Under the pieces are notes generated by a model. That model worked only from the letters and a program-made list of their open reading frames with translations, was not told where the DNA came from and ran no database searches. A DNA stretch of 64,000 nucleotides from Lachnospiraceae bacterium (GTDB lineage Bacteria; Bacillota_A; Clostridia; Lachnospirales; Lachnospiraceae). Of this stretch, positions 17,962 to 27,432 are shown one piece after another; the first letter of the stretch is position 1; the number at the start of each line of letters is the position of its first letter. The stretch covers positions 1-64,000 of the forward strand of contig JAQUUB010000006.1 of assembly GCA_028694115.1 (NCBI GenBank), written 5' to 3'. The position numbers and the translations under genes are program-made.

Positions 17962-20900
17962 ATGGGAAGGAAATTTTGGAAAAAGGCGTCTAGGATAACT
18001 GCATTTGCGTTATCAACTATTCTGACGTGTACTTCGGTGGATTTGATAGCATTTGCTAGTCCATTGGAATCAATATCCGATTGGTTCGAGGAATTAACTA
18101 CGGGGAACACAACAGCAACACCTATCGAAAATGGATATTGTTTGCAGAATGATTTTTTTGTTGTGGAAACAGGAAAGTATGGGGAGATTACGTCACTAAA
18201 AATTAAAGATGATGAGTTTAACACAAATTATGTTATGAATGCATCGAATAGCCCGCAGCAGGACACGGATGGTCATGAGTGGGTAGGAGAGCTAATGTTT
18301 TCTACAAAGCTTGGAAATGCAGGAGAATGGAAAGATTCTAGAACGCAGAGTTCTGGTAATGGAAGAAAAGTGGAACTCGTTGATAATAAAGTTATTGTAA
18401 CCTATGAAAATGCCACGGGCGAAAAAGCAATCAATGATTTCAAGGTTACAGAGACCTATTCTTTGGAGGATGGAAAACTTCGATGGGAAACTACACTGAA
18501 GAATACAAGTGCGGAAACACTTTTAGTAGGAGATTGGGGGATGCCCCTTCCATTCAATGAAATGTGGACGCAGGGCGACGAAATATATGAAACCCGTACA
18601 GTAGACCACAGCTTTGTTGGTAAGGACAGCTCTTATATCTATGTTACCAGGCCGAGCGGACAGGGAAAATTTCTTGTCATGACACCAGATGTTTCAACGG
18701 GAGCAGGCTTTGAATATCAGGATCATTGGAGAGATTCAGAAAGAGAATCTAATGAAAAAGCATGGTGTCAGGATCAGTCAGGATGGCAGAATGGATTAAA
18801 TGTATTTTATATTCATTCTGATGCAATTAAAAAAACAAATCGTGGCTATCTGGAAAACACCTCTTTGACATTAGGAGCAGGTGAGTCTAAATCTTATGCA
18901 TTCAATTTCACTGTTGCAACAGATGAAGATAATCTTAAGAAAAATTTGTATAATGAGGGATTAATTGATGCAGTAGCAGTTCCTGGTATGACCTATTCCA
19001 TTGATATGCCAGCTAAAATGTATCTTCATACAAAAGCAAATAAAGATGATATTTCCTTCACGATTCAGTGTCCTCATGAAACTGGATTACATGAAGGAAA
19101 TCCAAAAACAGTCAATAATAATCTTCCCTGTCAAAAGACAGCGGAAAATACAAAGGTTACGTATAATTCTACAAAGATTATTAATGGAGAAAATTATCAT
19201 ATCTATGACATTCAATTTGGAGATTTGGGACAGAACAATGTGATTGTCGATTATAAGATTGACGGACAAGAATGTGAAACTGTTCTTCAATTCTACATGA
19301 TGGATAATGCAGCAGAGGCCATGGAAACTCATTCTAACTTTATGGTAGAAAGTACCCAACTGGATCTTCCGGGAAAAACTGGAGACAAGGTCTTTGATGA
19401 CTGGATGATGGATGACAAAAAAAACCGTTATGAGACAGATCCAACTTATTTCCAGAAAAATTACTGGGGATGGGGAGATGATTGGGGATTAACTCATGGA
19501 GAGTACATCGCAGAGAAGAATGTATATCAGCCTGTTGCAAAAGAAATTAAAGCAATAGATGATTATTTAAATATAGCTATTTGGAATGGTCTGATGCGAG
19601 AACATCAGGAGGATTATCTAATTCATGATTTCCTTATGGAGGAACCAAACAGTTCGCCAACCTATCGAGGATATGCATATCCTCATATTTACAATACATA
19701 CTTTTCTATGTACAAGATTGCAAGTAAATATCCGGAAACAATCGAATATTTAGAAAGTGCAGATACTTATCTGATGCGTGCTTATCATATTTTAGATGCG
19801 CTATATAACGGAAAAGGTGTTGCTTATAACTATGAAACAGGAGTTATGGGTGAGCTGACAACACCGGCAATTATTGCAGCATTGGATAAAGAAGGACATA
19901 GCGCTGAGGCAGAAAATATCCGCACCATTATGAAAAAGAAATATGACAGCTTTAAGAGTCAGAAATATCCATATGGATCGGAGTATTCCTATGATAATAC
20001 TGGTGAAGAGGCTGTTTACACCTTGGCAAAAGTAAATAAAGAAACAGATACAGCAAATGCTAAAAAAATCATGAAGGCAATTGATTTGAAAACCCGTGCA
20101 TGTCGTGGACTTCAGCCTGTATGGTATCATTATGCAGACCCTGTAACAAATTGTGGAGAAAATTGGTGGCAGTTCCAGTACACAGCATCTCTGATAGGAT
20201 ATTGTATGGATGATTACCTGAGATTACAGGATAATGACTATACAACCGAGGAGTCAGTAGCAAAAGCAGAGAGAATGAACTATGCAGCAAAGCTTGCAAA
20301 TCTAACATGTATTAATTCAGGACAGATCGATTCTGATCCAGAAAATATTGGTGCAGTTGCATGGACCTATCAGGCAGAAATGGGTAATCTTGGCGGACAG
20401 GGAACTGGTGGAGGAAATCTTCACAACGGTTGGAGACAAATGGCAGGAGAGTCAGATTTAGGTCTGTTCGGAGCAATGCAGATTCTTTCCTCTGATGTGG
20501 CAAACGATCCTGTATTTGGTTTATTTGGATATGGATGTGAAGCAAAAGAGGTAAGTAATTCCTATGTAGTTTCACCCCTTGATGGACTTAATACAAAGTT
20601 GAATATTATTGATAAAAAGATTTATGTAGAATTAAAGAGAGATCAATATACCAAAGCAACCATTAGTAAAGATAAAGATTCGGTTGAATTGGAAATCAAG
20701 AATCTGGAAGGAACAGCACATGAATCAGAAATATCCCTTACAGGTCTTGAGGAAGGCACCTATGGAATTAAAGTAAATGAAGATGTTATCGGAAAATTTG
20801 CAGTGAAAGAAGGAGAAGATAATATTGTACCTGTAAAGCTTCCAGCAGCTGATAGTGCAACGGTCTCCATTTCAAAGAACATAACCTATATGGGAAGTGT

Positions 20901-23900
20901 TTCTGTGAATGCAGGTGAAAATCAGACAGTAGCCTTGTCAGAAAAATTAAAATTAATTGGAGAGGCAAGAGATACAAACAATATTAACAAAGTACCAGCA
21001 GTTAAATGGACCTTACAAAGTACACCAGAAGGTGGAAGTGCAACAATTAAAACAGATGCAAACCTTGTTTCGTTTGTTGATGTGACAAAAGTAGGAACCT
21101 ATATATTTAAGTTAACAGCAGTTGGAACAGATCCAGAAGTTTCGGATACTGTTACAGTAACTGTATCAGAGGATGCTCCACTTGCAGAGCTAATTGCAGA
21201 CTATAATTTTGATAACATGGTTACAAAATTAGATGGTCAAAGCTACGCAGAAAATGCAAATAAATCTGGATTAGATGCCCAAATGGTTGGAAATCCAACA
21301 ATTGATACAGGAGTATCTGGAAATGGAGTCCGTGTAAAGGGTTCTAATAAAGATGGGTATGTGAAATTTGATAGTGAAATTACAAAAGACGTTAAGAATG
21401 CAACAATAGCAGTCGATGTGAAGCTGTATGGCATTCAGACAAGCGGCGCACGTTTAGTGGATTTCTCTGATTCCAAAGGAAACAGTTTTAATCTCCAGTT
21501 TGTAAATGGAAATGAAATTGCCATTGAATCGAATGGAACCATGTTCAAATCAGGAATTGTTATTTCTGAGGGATATTGGAAAAATATTGCAGTCACAGTG
21601 AATGGCGGAGAAATTATTTTATATGTAGATGGGCTTGAAAAATACCGCACATCAGAAAGCAAATTCAAATTCGCTGATATGGCAGAGGTGCAGCGTAACT
21701 TCATGGGAAGAGGAGCGGACACAAGTACCGCATATCTGAATGGAGTAATGGATAATTATGTGATGAAATCTGTAGCATTGTCAGCAGAAGAAATGAGGGC
21801 TGAGTTTGGCAGCTCTGTTCAAAGAGAAATGCTTCGAGCTGACATAAGCTCTATTATTACTGGAATTGGTGTAGCACCGAAGATGCCTGAAAAGGTAAAT
21901 ATAGTTTACTCAGATGGAATTTATGAAAAAGTTGCAGTAGAGTGGGATGAGGTATTAGAAGATGATTACTGCGAAGCTGGAGAATTTACAGTAAATGGTT
22001 ATGTAAATGGATTAAAGGATCCAATCAGCGTAAAGGTAATTGTTGCGTCAGGAGTAATTGCAAACCTGGCACCAACTGCTACTCCAACGGCAATTTATAA
22101 TAATCCAAGTGATTTGGGTGGTGTAACAGTCATGAATGATGGATTTGATCCATCCACTTCATCAGATACCAGCCATGGTGCATGGCATAACTGGGGTGGC
22201 AATCAAGGAGCACAGGCATGGGTTCAGTATGCATGGGAAGAAGATGTTATTCTTACTTCACAGGATGTATATTATTTTAAGGACACAGGTGGAAATTTCT
22301 ACCCAGCAAATGCAACCCTTTACTATCTTGATTCAGATGGAACAACATGGAAGGAAGTAACTGGAAGTAGTGGAGTGGGTGTAGAAGTAAATAAATATAA
22401 TTATACATCCTTTGATCCAATTAAAACAAAATCAGTAAAAATAGTTATGACACCAGGAGCTTTAGGCAGTGGTGTGATTGAATGGAAAGTTTATGGATAT
22501 TCAGAAGTAGTATTGGACAAACAGAAACTAAATGAAACAATTGTTGCAGCAAAGAAAATTAAAGAAAATCTTGTAACAGATGGATTTGCAGTAGTAAAAG
22601 CAGCACTTGTTGAAGCGCAGAAAATTGCAGATGATACAAAAGTAACGCAAGGACGTGTTAATCGTGCAGTGGAAGAGCTTCAGGCAGCAATCAATGAATT
22701 AGTGCCACTCGATGGAAATTATGCATTCATAGCGAACCCAACCTATAGCTTCTGTTCTTCATGGGAATCACAGACAGCTGTAAATGATGGAGCTATTATG
22801 GATAAATCAGGGGTGAAATCTACCTCCTGTCTTGGAACATGGGGAAATTTATCCGATCGAGAAACCGTAACTTATACATGGGCAGCACCTGTTAAAATTG
22901 CGAATTCAAAGATTATGCTTTGGTATGATGGAAGTGAACCAACAAACGGTGGAATCAAGACTCCTAAATCTTATAACTACGAATATCTAGATGAATTGGG
23001 AAACTGGAAGCCAATCACAGTGAAATCAGGTGGAGTAGTTGAAATTGATAAACCGGCTGCTACAAAATTTGAGGCAATTACAACACAGGCAATCCGACTC
23101 ACGATGATGAAGCAAAGTAATGACGAAAATGGAATTGGGCTTAGTGAATGGCAGATTTTTGGCGAAGCTGATCCAGCGGACAAGGCAACAATGGAACAAA
23201 TGATTGCGTTAGCAGAATCCAAGGTGGAAGCAGATTACACATTTGATACCTTCGATGAGTTAATGACAGTTCTAGAAGAAGCAAAAGTACTTAATACAAA
23301 TGAAGATGTTGATCAAAGTGAAGTAAATGTAGTGGTACAGAAATTATCAAATGCTTTAGAAAAACTTGTAAAATCAGGAAAAGCAGAGAAGAGAAATCTT
23401 GCACCAACTGCAAGCGTAAGCGCAAGCCGTGTTTCAAATGGAAGTGTGAGTGCAGTAAATGATAATGTTGATCCAACAAGCTCAGCATATTCTGCAAATA
23501 TGTGGTATATCAGTGGTGGAGAGAATGAAGAAGACTATGTACAATATGACTTTAAGAAAAATGTAGCAGTCGATAATCTGCAGTCATACTACTATAAGGA
23601 TTCATCGGATAACAGCGCAGAACTACCTCAAAATATAAAATATGAGTATAAGGATGGAAGTGGAAAGTGGAATACCATTTATGATGGAGATAATGCAGAA
23701 AGTGATCAGTATGTAACAGTAGATTGTAGTGGCGACAGTATCAGCACAAAAACTTTACGAATGACTTTAAAGGCTGTCACATCACTAGATGGGGAAGAAA
23801 AAGTAGTTAAAAAAGATTTCGGTTTAATCGAATGGAAGGTAAATGGTCTTTTTGAAGGAGAGTCTACAGGAGACACAAGTGTAGACAAAGGTGCATTAAA

Positions 23901-26124
23901 CGACTTTATTACAATTGCCAAGAGCAAATCAAAAGATAATTACACAGAAGTATCTTTTGAAGGACTGGTTACTTCTTTAAACGGGGCAGAAACAGTTGCA
24001 GAAGATACAGAGGCAACACAGGATGATGTAAACCAATCCAAAGAAAAGCTAAAAGCTTCCATAGATGCTTTGGTTATTAAACCAAATACAAAAGCATTGG
24101 AAGAACAATATAATGAAGTGAAGTCCAAGTATACGAAGGAGTCTTATAGAACCTTCAGTTATGAAAGATTTGAAAGAGCACTGAAAAAAGCAAAGGATTT
24201 ATTAGAAGCTCCTAGTTGCACAAATGCAGAAATAAATAGTGCTATGTCAGCACTAAACAATGCAATTGAATCACTGGTGAAAAAAGCAGACACAACAGAG
24301 CTAAAAGCCAAGATTACAGAAGCAGAAGGTCTAAAAGAAGCGGATTATCTGGCGAAAAGATATGCTGCAATGGGAATGGCTCTTGAGGCTGCAAAAGTAA
24401 CATTATCACAGGCAGATATTGCTTCACAGGAGGAGATTGATACTGCATTCAGAAATCTGAAAGCAAGTATGGATAATCTAGAGAAACACGCGGACTTTAC
24501 GCTACTAAAGGAAGCAATTGCTAAAGCTGAGATGCTACATATCGAAGACTATACGGCAGACAGTTATGCAAAATATTGCGCGGTAATTCAGAAAGTCAAA
24601 GCAATTCTTAATAATTCAGAAGCTTCTCAGACTAAGGTTGATGCAGCTATTAATTCATTAAAAAATGCAAAGAAATTATTGGTAGTAAATTGTGATATCC
24701 GAGCTGCTGTAACGTATGATAGTCAGGGTGGTAGTGAGATTGAGAGCGTTATTATTGAAAAAGGCAAAACGATTGTTCACCAAATGCCAGTAAGAGAAGG
24801 CTACAGTTTTGCAGGCTGGTATACAAAGCCTAATGGACAAGGGATTTTAGTCGATGATTATGAAGAAATCAGTAGTTCTATTACATTATATGCATGCTGG
24901 TATTCTAATACCGATGCAACAAGAACAATTCTTTCAGAGAAATCTGTTATATTTAGCAAAATTAAAAATCAGATCTATACTGGAAGAGGTTTAAAACCCG
25001 CAGTTACGGTTAAATTTGGTAAAGTAAAACTTGTAGAAGGAATCGACTACAGTTTATCTTACAAGAACAATATTAAGGTAGGAAATGCTGCTAAAATAGT
25101 AATTATAGGAATAGGGGATTATGCAGGCAGTATAGAAAAGAATTTTGTTATTCAGGCTAAAAAAATCAATAGTACGATAATTGCAATTACTGATACGACG
25201 ATAAGCAACAATGAGATAACTAATCCAAGCGTAAAAATAATTGACACAAATGCAGGAAAAGTTCTTGAAGAACATGTTGATTATACGGTATCCATTGATA
25301 AGAAAAAGAAAACAGTTGTAATTACCGGAATGGGAAATTATACAGGAAGTATAAGAAAAACTTTCAAAGTGTATGAAGAAAACAAGATACAAACAGTTGT
25401 TTGTGACAGCAATGTCATAATCGAAGGTGATAGTTTTAGTTATACAGGAAAAGCAATTAAACCAAATGTATCCGTTAATATTGGAGGTAAAAATCTCATA
25501 TTAAATAAGGATTATAAGATTGCTTACAAAAATAATATAAATGCTGGAACAGCAATCATAACGGTTACAGGAAAAGGAACTGTAAAAGGTAGTTATGTAT
25601 ACAAATTTACGATTACGCCAATATCCATAAAACCAGCAGAAGTGCAGCTGTTAAAAGCGGAAGGATTGAAGTTTAATGGAGTAGCTCAGACGCCTAAGGC
25701 TGTAGTAAGTTTAGGTGGTAAGAAGCTTCGCGCAGGTAAAGACTATACCGTAACTTATCGCCACAATGTTCAGGCGAGTGAGGATGGTACTGCAATCGCA
25801 ACAGTTGTGATTGGCGGAGCAGGTAACTATGATGGAACCGTTACAAAAACATTCTTGATTTCTCCCAAAAATATGGGGGATAAAAAAGCAGTCAATGTGA
25901 AAGTAGGAAAAATAACATATGATAAACAAGGAAAAGTAGCAAAAAATCCTACAGTAACAGTAAAAATTGGGAAAAAGATATTGAAAGAAGGAAGAGAATA
26001 TACAACATCCTATAATTATGATCAAAAGTCCGGAAAAGGGTCGGTTGTCATAACATCATTAGATAGCTATAAGAATTTTGTGGGTAGCAAGCAGATAGAT
26101 TTTAAAATTAAAAAAATCAAATAA
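17962..26124 (+). CDS. Giant secreted multidomain protein (DUF5695-like, LamG, F5/8C, FIVAR, InlB-type)
   Basis: A 2720-residue exported protein. The ATG at 17962 has GGAG at 17952-17955; a signal peptide covers residues 1-33. Residues 35-900 form a beta-sandwich plus alpha/alpha-barrel region of glycosidase-like appearance (aromatic-rich 'YWGWGDDWGLTHGEY' near 500, 'NWWQFQYTASLIGY' near 735), which I liken to DUF5695. Then an Ig/PKD-like domain (975-1070), LamG (1075-1285), Big_4 Ig (1290-1365), three F5/8 type C carbohydrate-binding domains (about 1370-1515, 1585-1735, 1810-1965), six FIVAR helical repeats, an InlB-type beta-repeat (2250-2313, ending in GWYTK...) and about five YTGKAIKP/DYxxxYKNN repeats to the end. 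No LPXTG or SLH motif is visible. Context suggests extracellular attack on arabinose-containing glycan; the catalytic activity is unproven. Confidence 0.85.
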   Translation: MGRKFWKKASRITAFALSTILTCTSVDLIAFASPLESISDWFEELTTGNTTATPIENGYCLQNDFFVVETGKYGEITSLKIKDDEFNTNYVMNASNSPQQDTDGHEWVGELMFSTKLGNAGEWKDSRTQSSGNGRKVELVDNKVIVTYENATGEKAINDFKVTETYSLEDGKLRWETTLKNTSAETLLVGDWGMPLPFNEMWTQGDEIYETRTVDHSFVGKDSSYIYVTRPSGQGKFLVMTPDVSTGAGFEYQDHWRDSERESNEKAWCQDQSGWQNGLNVFYIHSDAIKKTNRGYLENTSLTLGAGESKSYAFNFTVATDEDNLKKNLYNEGLIDAVAVPGMTYSIDMPAKMYLHTKANKDDISFTIQCPHETGLHEGNPKTVNNNLPCQKTAENTKVTYNSTKIINGENYHIYDIQFGDLGQNNVIVDYKIDGQECETVLQFYMMDNAAEAMETHSNFMVESTQLDLPGKTGDKVFDDWMMDDKKNRYETDPTYFQKNYWGWGDDWGLTHGEYIAEKNVYQPVAKEIKAIDDYLNIAIWNGLMREHQEDYLIHDFLMEEPNSSPTYRGYAYPHIYNTYFSMYKIASKYPETIEYLESADTYLMRAYHILDALYNGKGVAYNYETGVMGELTTPAIIAALDKEGHSAEAENIRTIMKKKYDSFKSQKYPYGSEYSYDNTGEEAVYTLAKVNKETDTANAKKIMKAIDLKTRACRGLQPVWYHYADPVTNCGENWWQFQYTASLIGYCMDDYLRLQDNDYTTEESVAKAERMNYAAKLANLTCINSGQIDSDPENIGAVAWTYQAEMGNLGGQGTGGGNLHNGWRQMAGESDLGLFGAMQILSSDVANDPVFGLFGYGCEAKEVSNSYVVSPLDGLNTKLNIIDKKIYVELKRDQYTKATISKDKDSVELEIKNLEGTAHESEISLTGLEEGTYGIKVNEDVIGKFAVKEGEDNIVPVKLPAADSATVSISKNITYMGSVSVNAGENQTVALSEKLKLIGEARDTNNINKVPAVKWTLQSTPEGGSATIKTDANLVSFVDVTKVGTYIFKLTAVGTDPEVSDTVTVTVSEDAPLAELIADYNFDNMVTKLDGQSYAENANKSGLDAQMVGNPTIDTGVSGNGVRVKGSNKDGYVKFDSEITKDVKNATIAVDVKLYGIQTSGARLVDFSDSKGNSFNLQFVNGNEIAIESNGTMFKSGIVISEGYWKNIAVTVNGGEIILYVDGLEKYRTSESKFKFADMAEVQRNFMGRGADTSTAYLNGVMDNYVMKSVALSAEEMRAEFGSSVQREMLRADISSIITGIGVAPKMPEKVNIVYSDGIYEKVAVEWDEVLEDDYCEAGEFTVNGYVNGLKDPISVKVIVASGVIANLAPTATPTAIYNNPSDLGGVTVMNDGFDPSTSSDTSHGAWHNWGGNQGAQAWVQYAWEEDVILTSQDVYYFKDTGGNFYPANATLYYLDSDGTTWKEVTGSSGVGVEVNKYNYTSFDPIKTKSVKIVMTPGALGSGVIEWKVYGYSEVVLDKQKLNETIVAAKKIKENLVTDGFAVVKAALVEAQKIADDTKVTQGRVNRAVEELQAAINELVPLDGNYAFIANPTYSFCSSWESQTAVNDGAIMDKSGVKSTSCLGTWGNLSDRETVTYTWAAPVKIANSKIMLWYDGSEPTNGGIKTPKSYNYEYLDELGNWKPITVKSGGVVEIDKPAATKFEAITTQAIRLTMMKQSNDENGIGLSEWQIFGEADPADKATMEQMIALAESKVEADYTFDTFDELMTVLEEAKVLNTNEDVDQSEVNVVVQKLSNALEKLVKSGKAEKRNLAPTASVSASRVSNGSVSAVNDNVDPTSSAYSANMWYISGGENEEDYVQYDFKKNVAVDNLQSYYYKDSSDNSAELPQNIKYEYKDGSGKWNTIYDGDNAESDQYVTVDCSGDSISTKTLRMTLKAVTSLDGEEKVVKKDFGLIEWKVNGLFEGESTGDTSVDKGALNDFITIAKSKSKDNYTEVSFEGLVTSLNGAETVAEDTEATQDDVNQSKEKLKASIDALVIKPNTKALEEQYNEVKSKYTKESYRTFSYERFERALKKAKDLLEAPSCTNAEINSAMSALNNAIESLVKKADTTELKAKITEAEGLKEADYLAKRYAAMGMALEAAKVTLSQADIASQEEIDTAFRNLKASMDNLEKHADFTLLKEAIAKAEMLHIEDYTADSYAKYCAVIQKVKAILNNSEASQTKVDAAINSLKNAKKLLVVNCDIRAAVTYDSQGGSEIESVIIEKGKTIVHQMPVREGYSFAGWYTKPNGQGILVDDYEEISSSITLYACWYSNTDATRTILSEKSVIFSKIKNQIYTGRGLKPAVTVKFGKVKLVEGIDYSLSYKNNIKVGNAAKIVIIGIGDYAGSIEKNFVIQAKKINSTIIAITDTTISNNEITNPSVKIIDTNAGKVLEEHVDYTVSIDKKKKTVVITGMGNYTGSIRKTFKVYEENKIQTVVCDSNVIIEGDSFSYTGKAIKPNVSVNIGGKNLILNKDYKIAYKNNINAGTAIITVTGKGTVKGSYVYKFTITPISIKPAEVQLLKAEGLKFNGVAQTPKAVVSLGGKKLRAGKDYTVTYRHNVQASEDGTAIATVVIGGAGNYDGTVTKTFLISPKNMGDKKAVNVKVGKITYDKQGKVAKNPTVTVKIGKKILKEGREYTTSYNYDQKSGKGSVVITSLDSYKNFVGSKQIDFKIKKIK

Positions 26125-26145
26125 TTCTCATATTGTTTTCCTTAA

Positions 26146-26176
26146 AGTAGCTGCCGGAATAATTCCGGCAGCTACT
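26146..26176. terminator. Bidirectional terminator between convergent genes
   Basis: AGTAGCTGCCGGAAT (26146-26160) pairs perfectly with ATTCCGGCAGCTACT. Short T-runs lie on both sides. Confidence 0.88.
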
Positions 26177-26209
26177 TCCTTTATATAAAGCTTTTTAAAA
26201 ATAAATATT

Positions 26210-27241
26210 TTATATTCTTTCAGTAGAATCTCGTTCAATAATATGACAAGGAAGGCTGATTAAATTTTCCCCCTGATAGCTTTCTCCCTCAATTAGTTTA
26301 ATCATAATGGAAGCGCATTCAGTTCCGATTTCATGAAGAGGAAGGGCAATAGTAGAAAGGTGTGGACGAACAACGGAGCTAATCTCTCGATTATCGAATC
26401 CCATGACAGCGATTTCTTTACCAACTTCTATATTGTGATCCTGAAGACAATCAATTGCGCCAATTGCCATAATATCATTTTGGCAAAGAAGAGCAGTAAT
26501 GTTCTCTTTTATCAGTCTTTCAGCTGCTTGATATCCGCTTTCATATTCCCAGTCTCCAAACAGAACTAAAGAAGGATTATAAGGAATCTTTTGATCAAAA
26601 AGGCAAGCCTGAAATCCAGTAAGACGTTTTTTCGCATGAACACTTTGTTCCAGTCCAGCAATTACACCAATAGAGGTATGTCCTTTTTCACAAATCAGCT
26701 TTGTAGCCATATAAGAAGCATTTTCATCATCGTACACAACAGAGGGATAACTGAGATTTGGATCGTAGCAGTATGCATAGACTAATGGAACGTTTAATTC
26801 GAGAAAATCCAAATTAACAGGATGATAATGAATTCCCATATAAATGATACCATCCACCTGGCGTGCCAGCAAAGTAGAAGCAGCAGATTCCACAATGATC
26901 CGATATTGATCGTTCGAAATGACATTATTTCCATAAGACATGTAGAGACGCATATTACTTAAAATATAATGATAATTGTGGCTGTCACAGTAACTTGCAA
27001 TGCCATCTATGATTGCTGGTGCATTGAAGACTGTGATATCTTCCACAATTATTCCAATGGTTCGATTTTTACCATTTTTCAAGCTCCTGGCCTGAAGATT
27101 TGGGGTGTAGTTCAGCTCTTTTACGAGATCACGAATATGCTGTTCTGTCTGTTTTGAGACGCTGCCTTTCCCGTTTAACACATTAGAAACAGTGGCAATG
27201 GAAACACCTGCTGCCGCTGCGATATCTTTTATTGTAACCAT
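26210..27241 (-). CDS. LacI-family transcriptional regulator of the arabinoside locus
   Basis: A 343-residue repressor. The N-terminal HTH and hinge read 'TIKDIAAAAGVSIATVSNVL' and 'SLKNGKNRTIGIIVED', followed by a periplasmic-binding-protein-like effector domain to the C-terminus (RDSTERI). It is divergent from GH127-GH51 and convergent with the giant gene. Sites TTAAACGTTTAA-like in the shared promoter region, and at two other promoters of the locus, are the expected type of LacI operator. Effector is unknown but is probably an arabinose-containing mono- or oligosaccharide. Confidence 0.93.
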   Translation of the reverse strand: MVTIKDIAAAAGVSIATVSNVLNGKGSVSKQTEQHIRDLVKELNYTPNLQARSLKNGKNRTIGIIVEDITVFNAPAIIDGIASYCDSHNYHYILSNMRLYMSYGNNVISNDQYRIIVESAASTLLARQVDGIIYMGIHYHPVNLDFLELNVPLVYAYCYDPNLSYPSVVYDDENASYMATKLICEKGHTSIGVIAGLEQSVHAKKRLTGFQACLFDQKIPYNPSLVLFGDWEYESGYQAAERLIKENITALLCQNDIMAIGAIDCLQDHNIEVGKEIAVMGFDNREISSVVRPHLSTIALPLHEIGTECASIMIKLIEGESYQGENLISLPCHIIERDSTERI

Positions 27242-27268
27242 AATTTTATTTACGCTCCTTCGTAGTTC

Positions 27269-27305
27269 AATATATCACAGAATAAAATCAGTGTAAACGA
27301 TTAAC
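27269..27305 (-). promoter_or_regulatory. LacI gene promoter with overlapping operator
   Basis: On the minus strand TTTACA (27292-27297) and TATATT (27269-27274), spacing 17 bp. The site GTAAACGATTAAC at 27293-27305 covers the -35 box, suggesting autoregulation. Confidence 0.75.
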
Positions 27306-27332
27306 TCTTTAGTGGGAAAATCTTTTTATCTA

Positions 27333-27381
27333 TTTACAAATGCATTTAAAAATGGTAAACTACAATTAGTTAAACGTTTAA
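27333..27381 (+). promoter_or_regulatory. GH127-GH51 promoter and perfect palindromic operator
   Basis: TTTACA (27333-27338) and TAAACT (27356-27361), spacing 17 bp. TTAAACGTTTAA, a perfect 12-bp palindrome, is at 27370-27381, on the transcription start. Its centre is 77 bp from the operator in the divergent LacI promoter. Confidence 0.8.
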
Positions 27382-27432
27382 TTCGCTATGGCGGATTTAT
27401 GCTACAGAAAAAAGTCTAGATGGAGGATTTCT

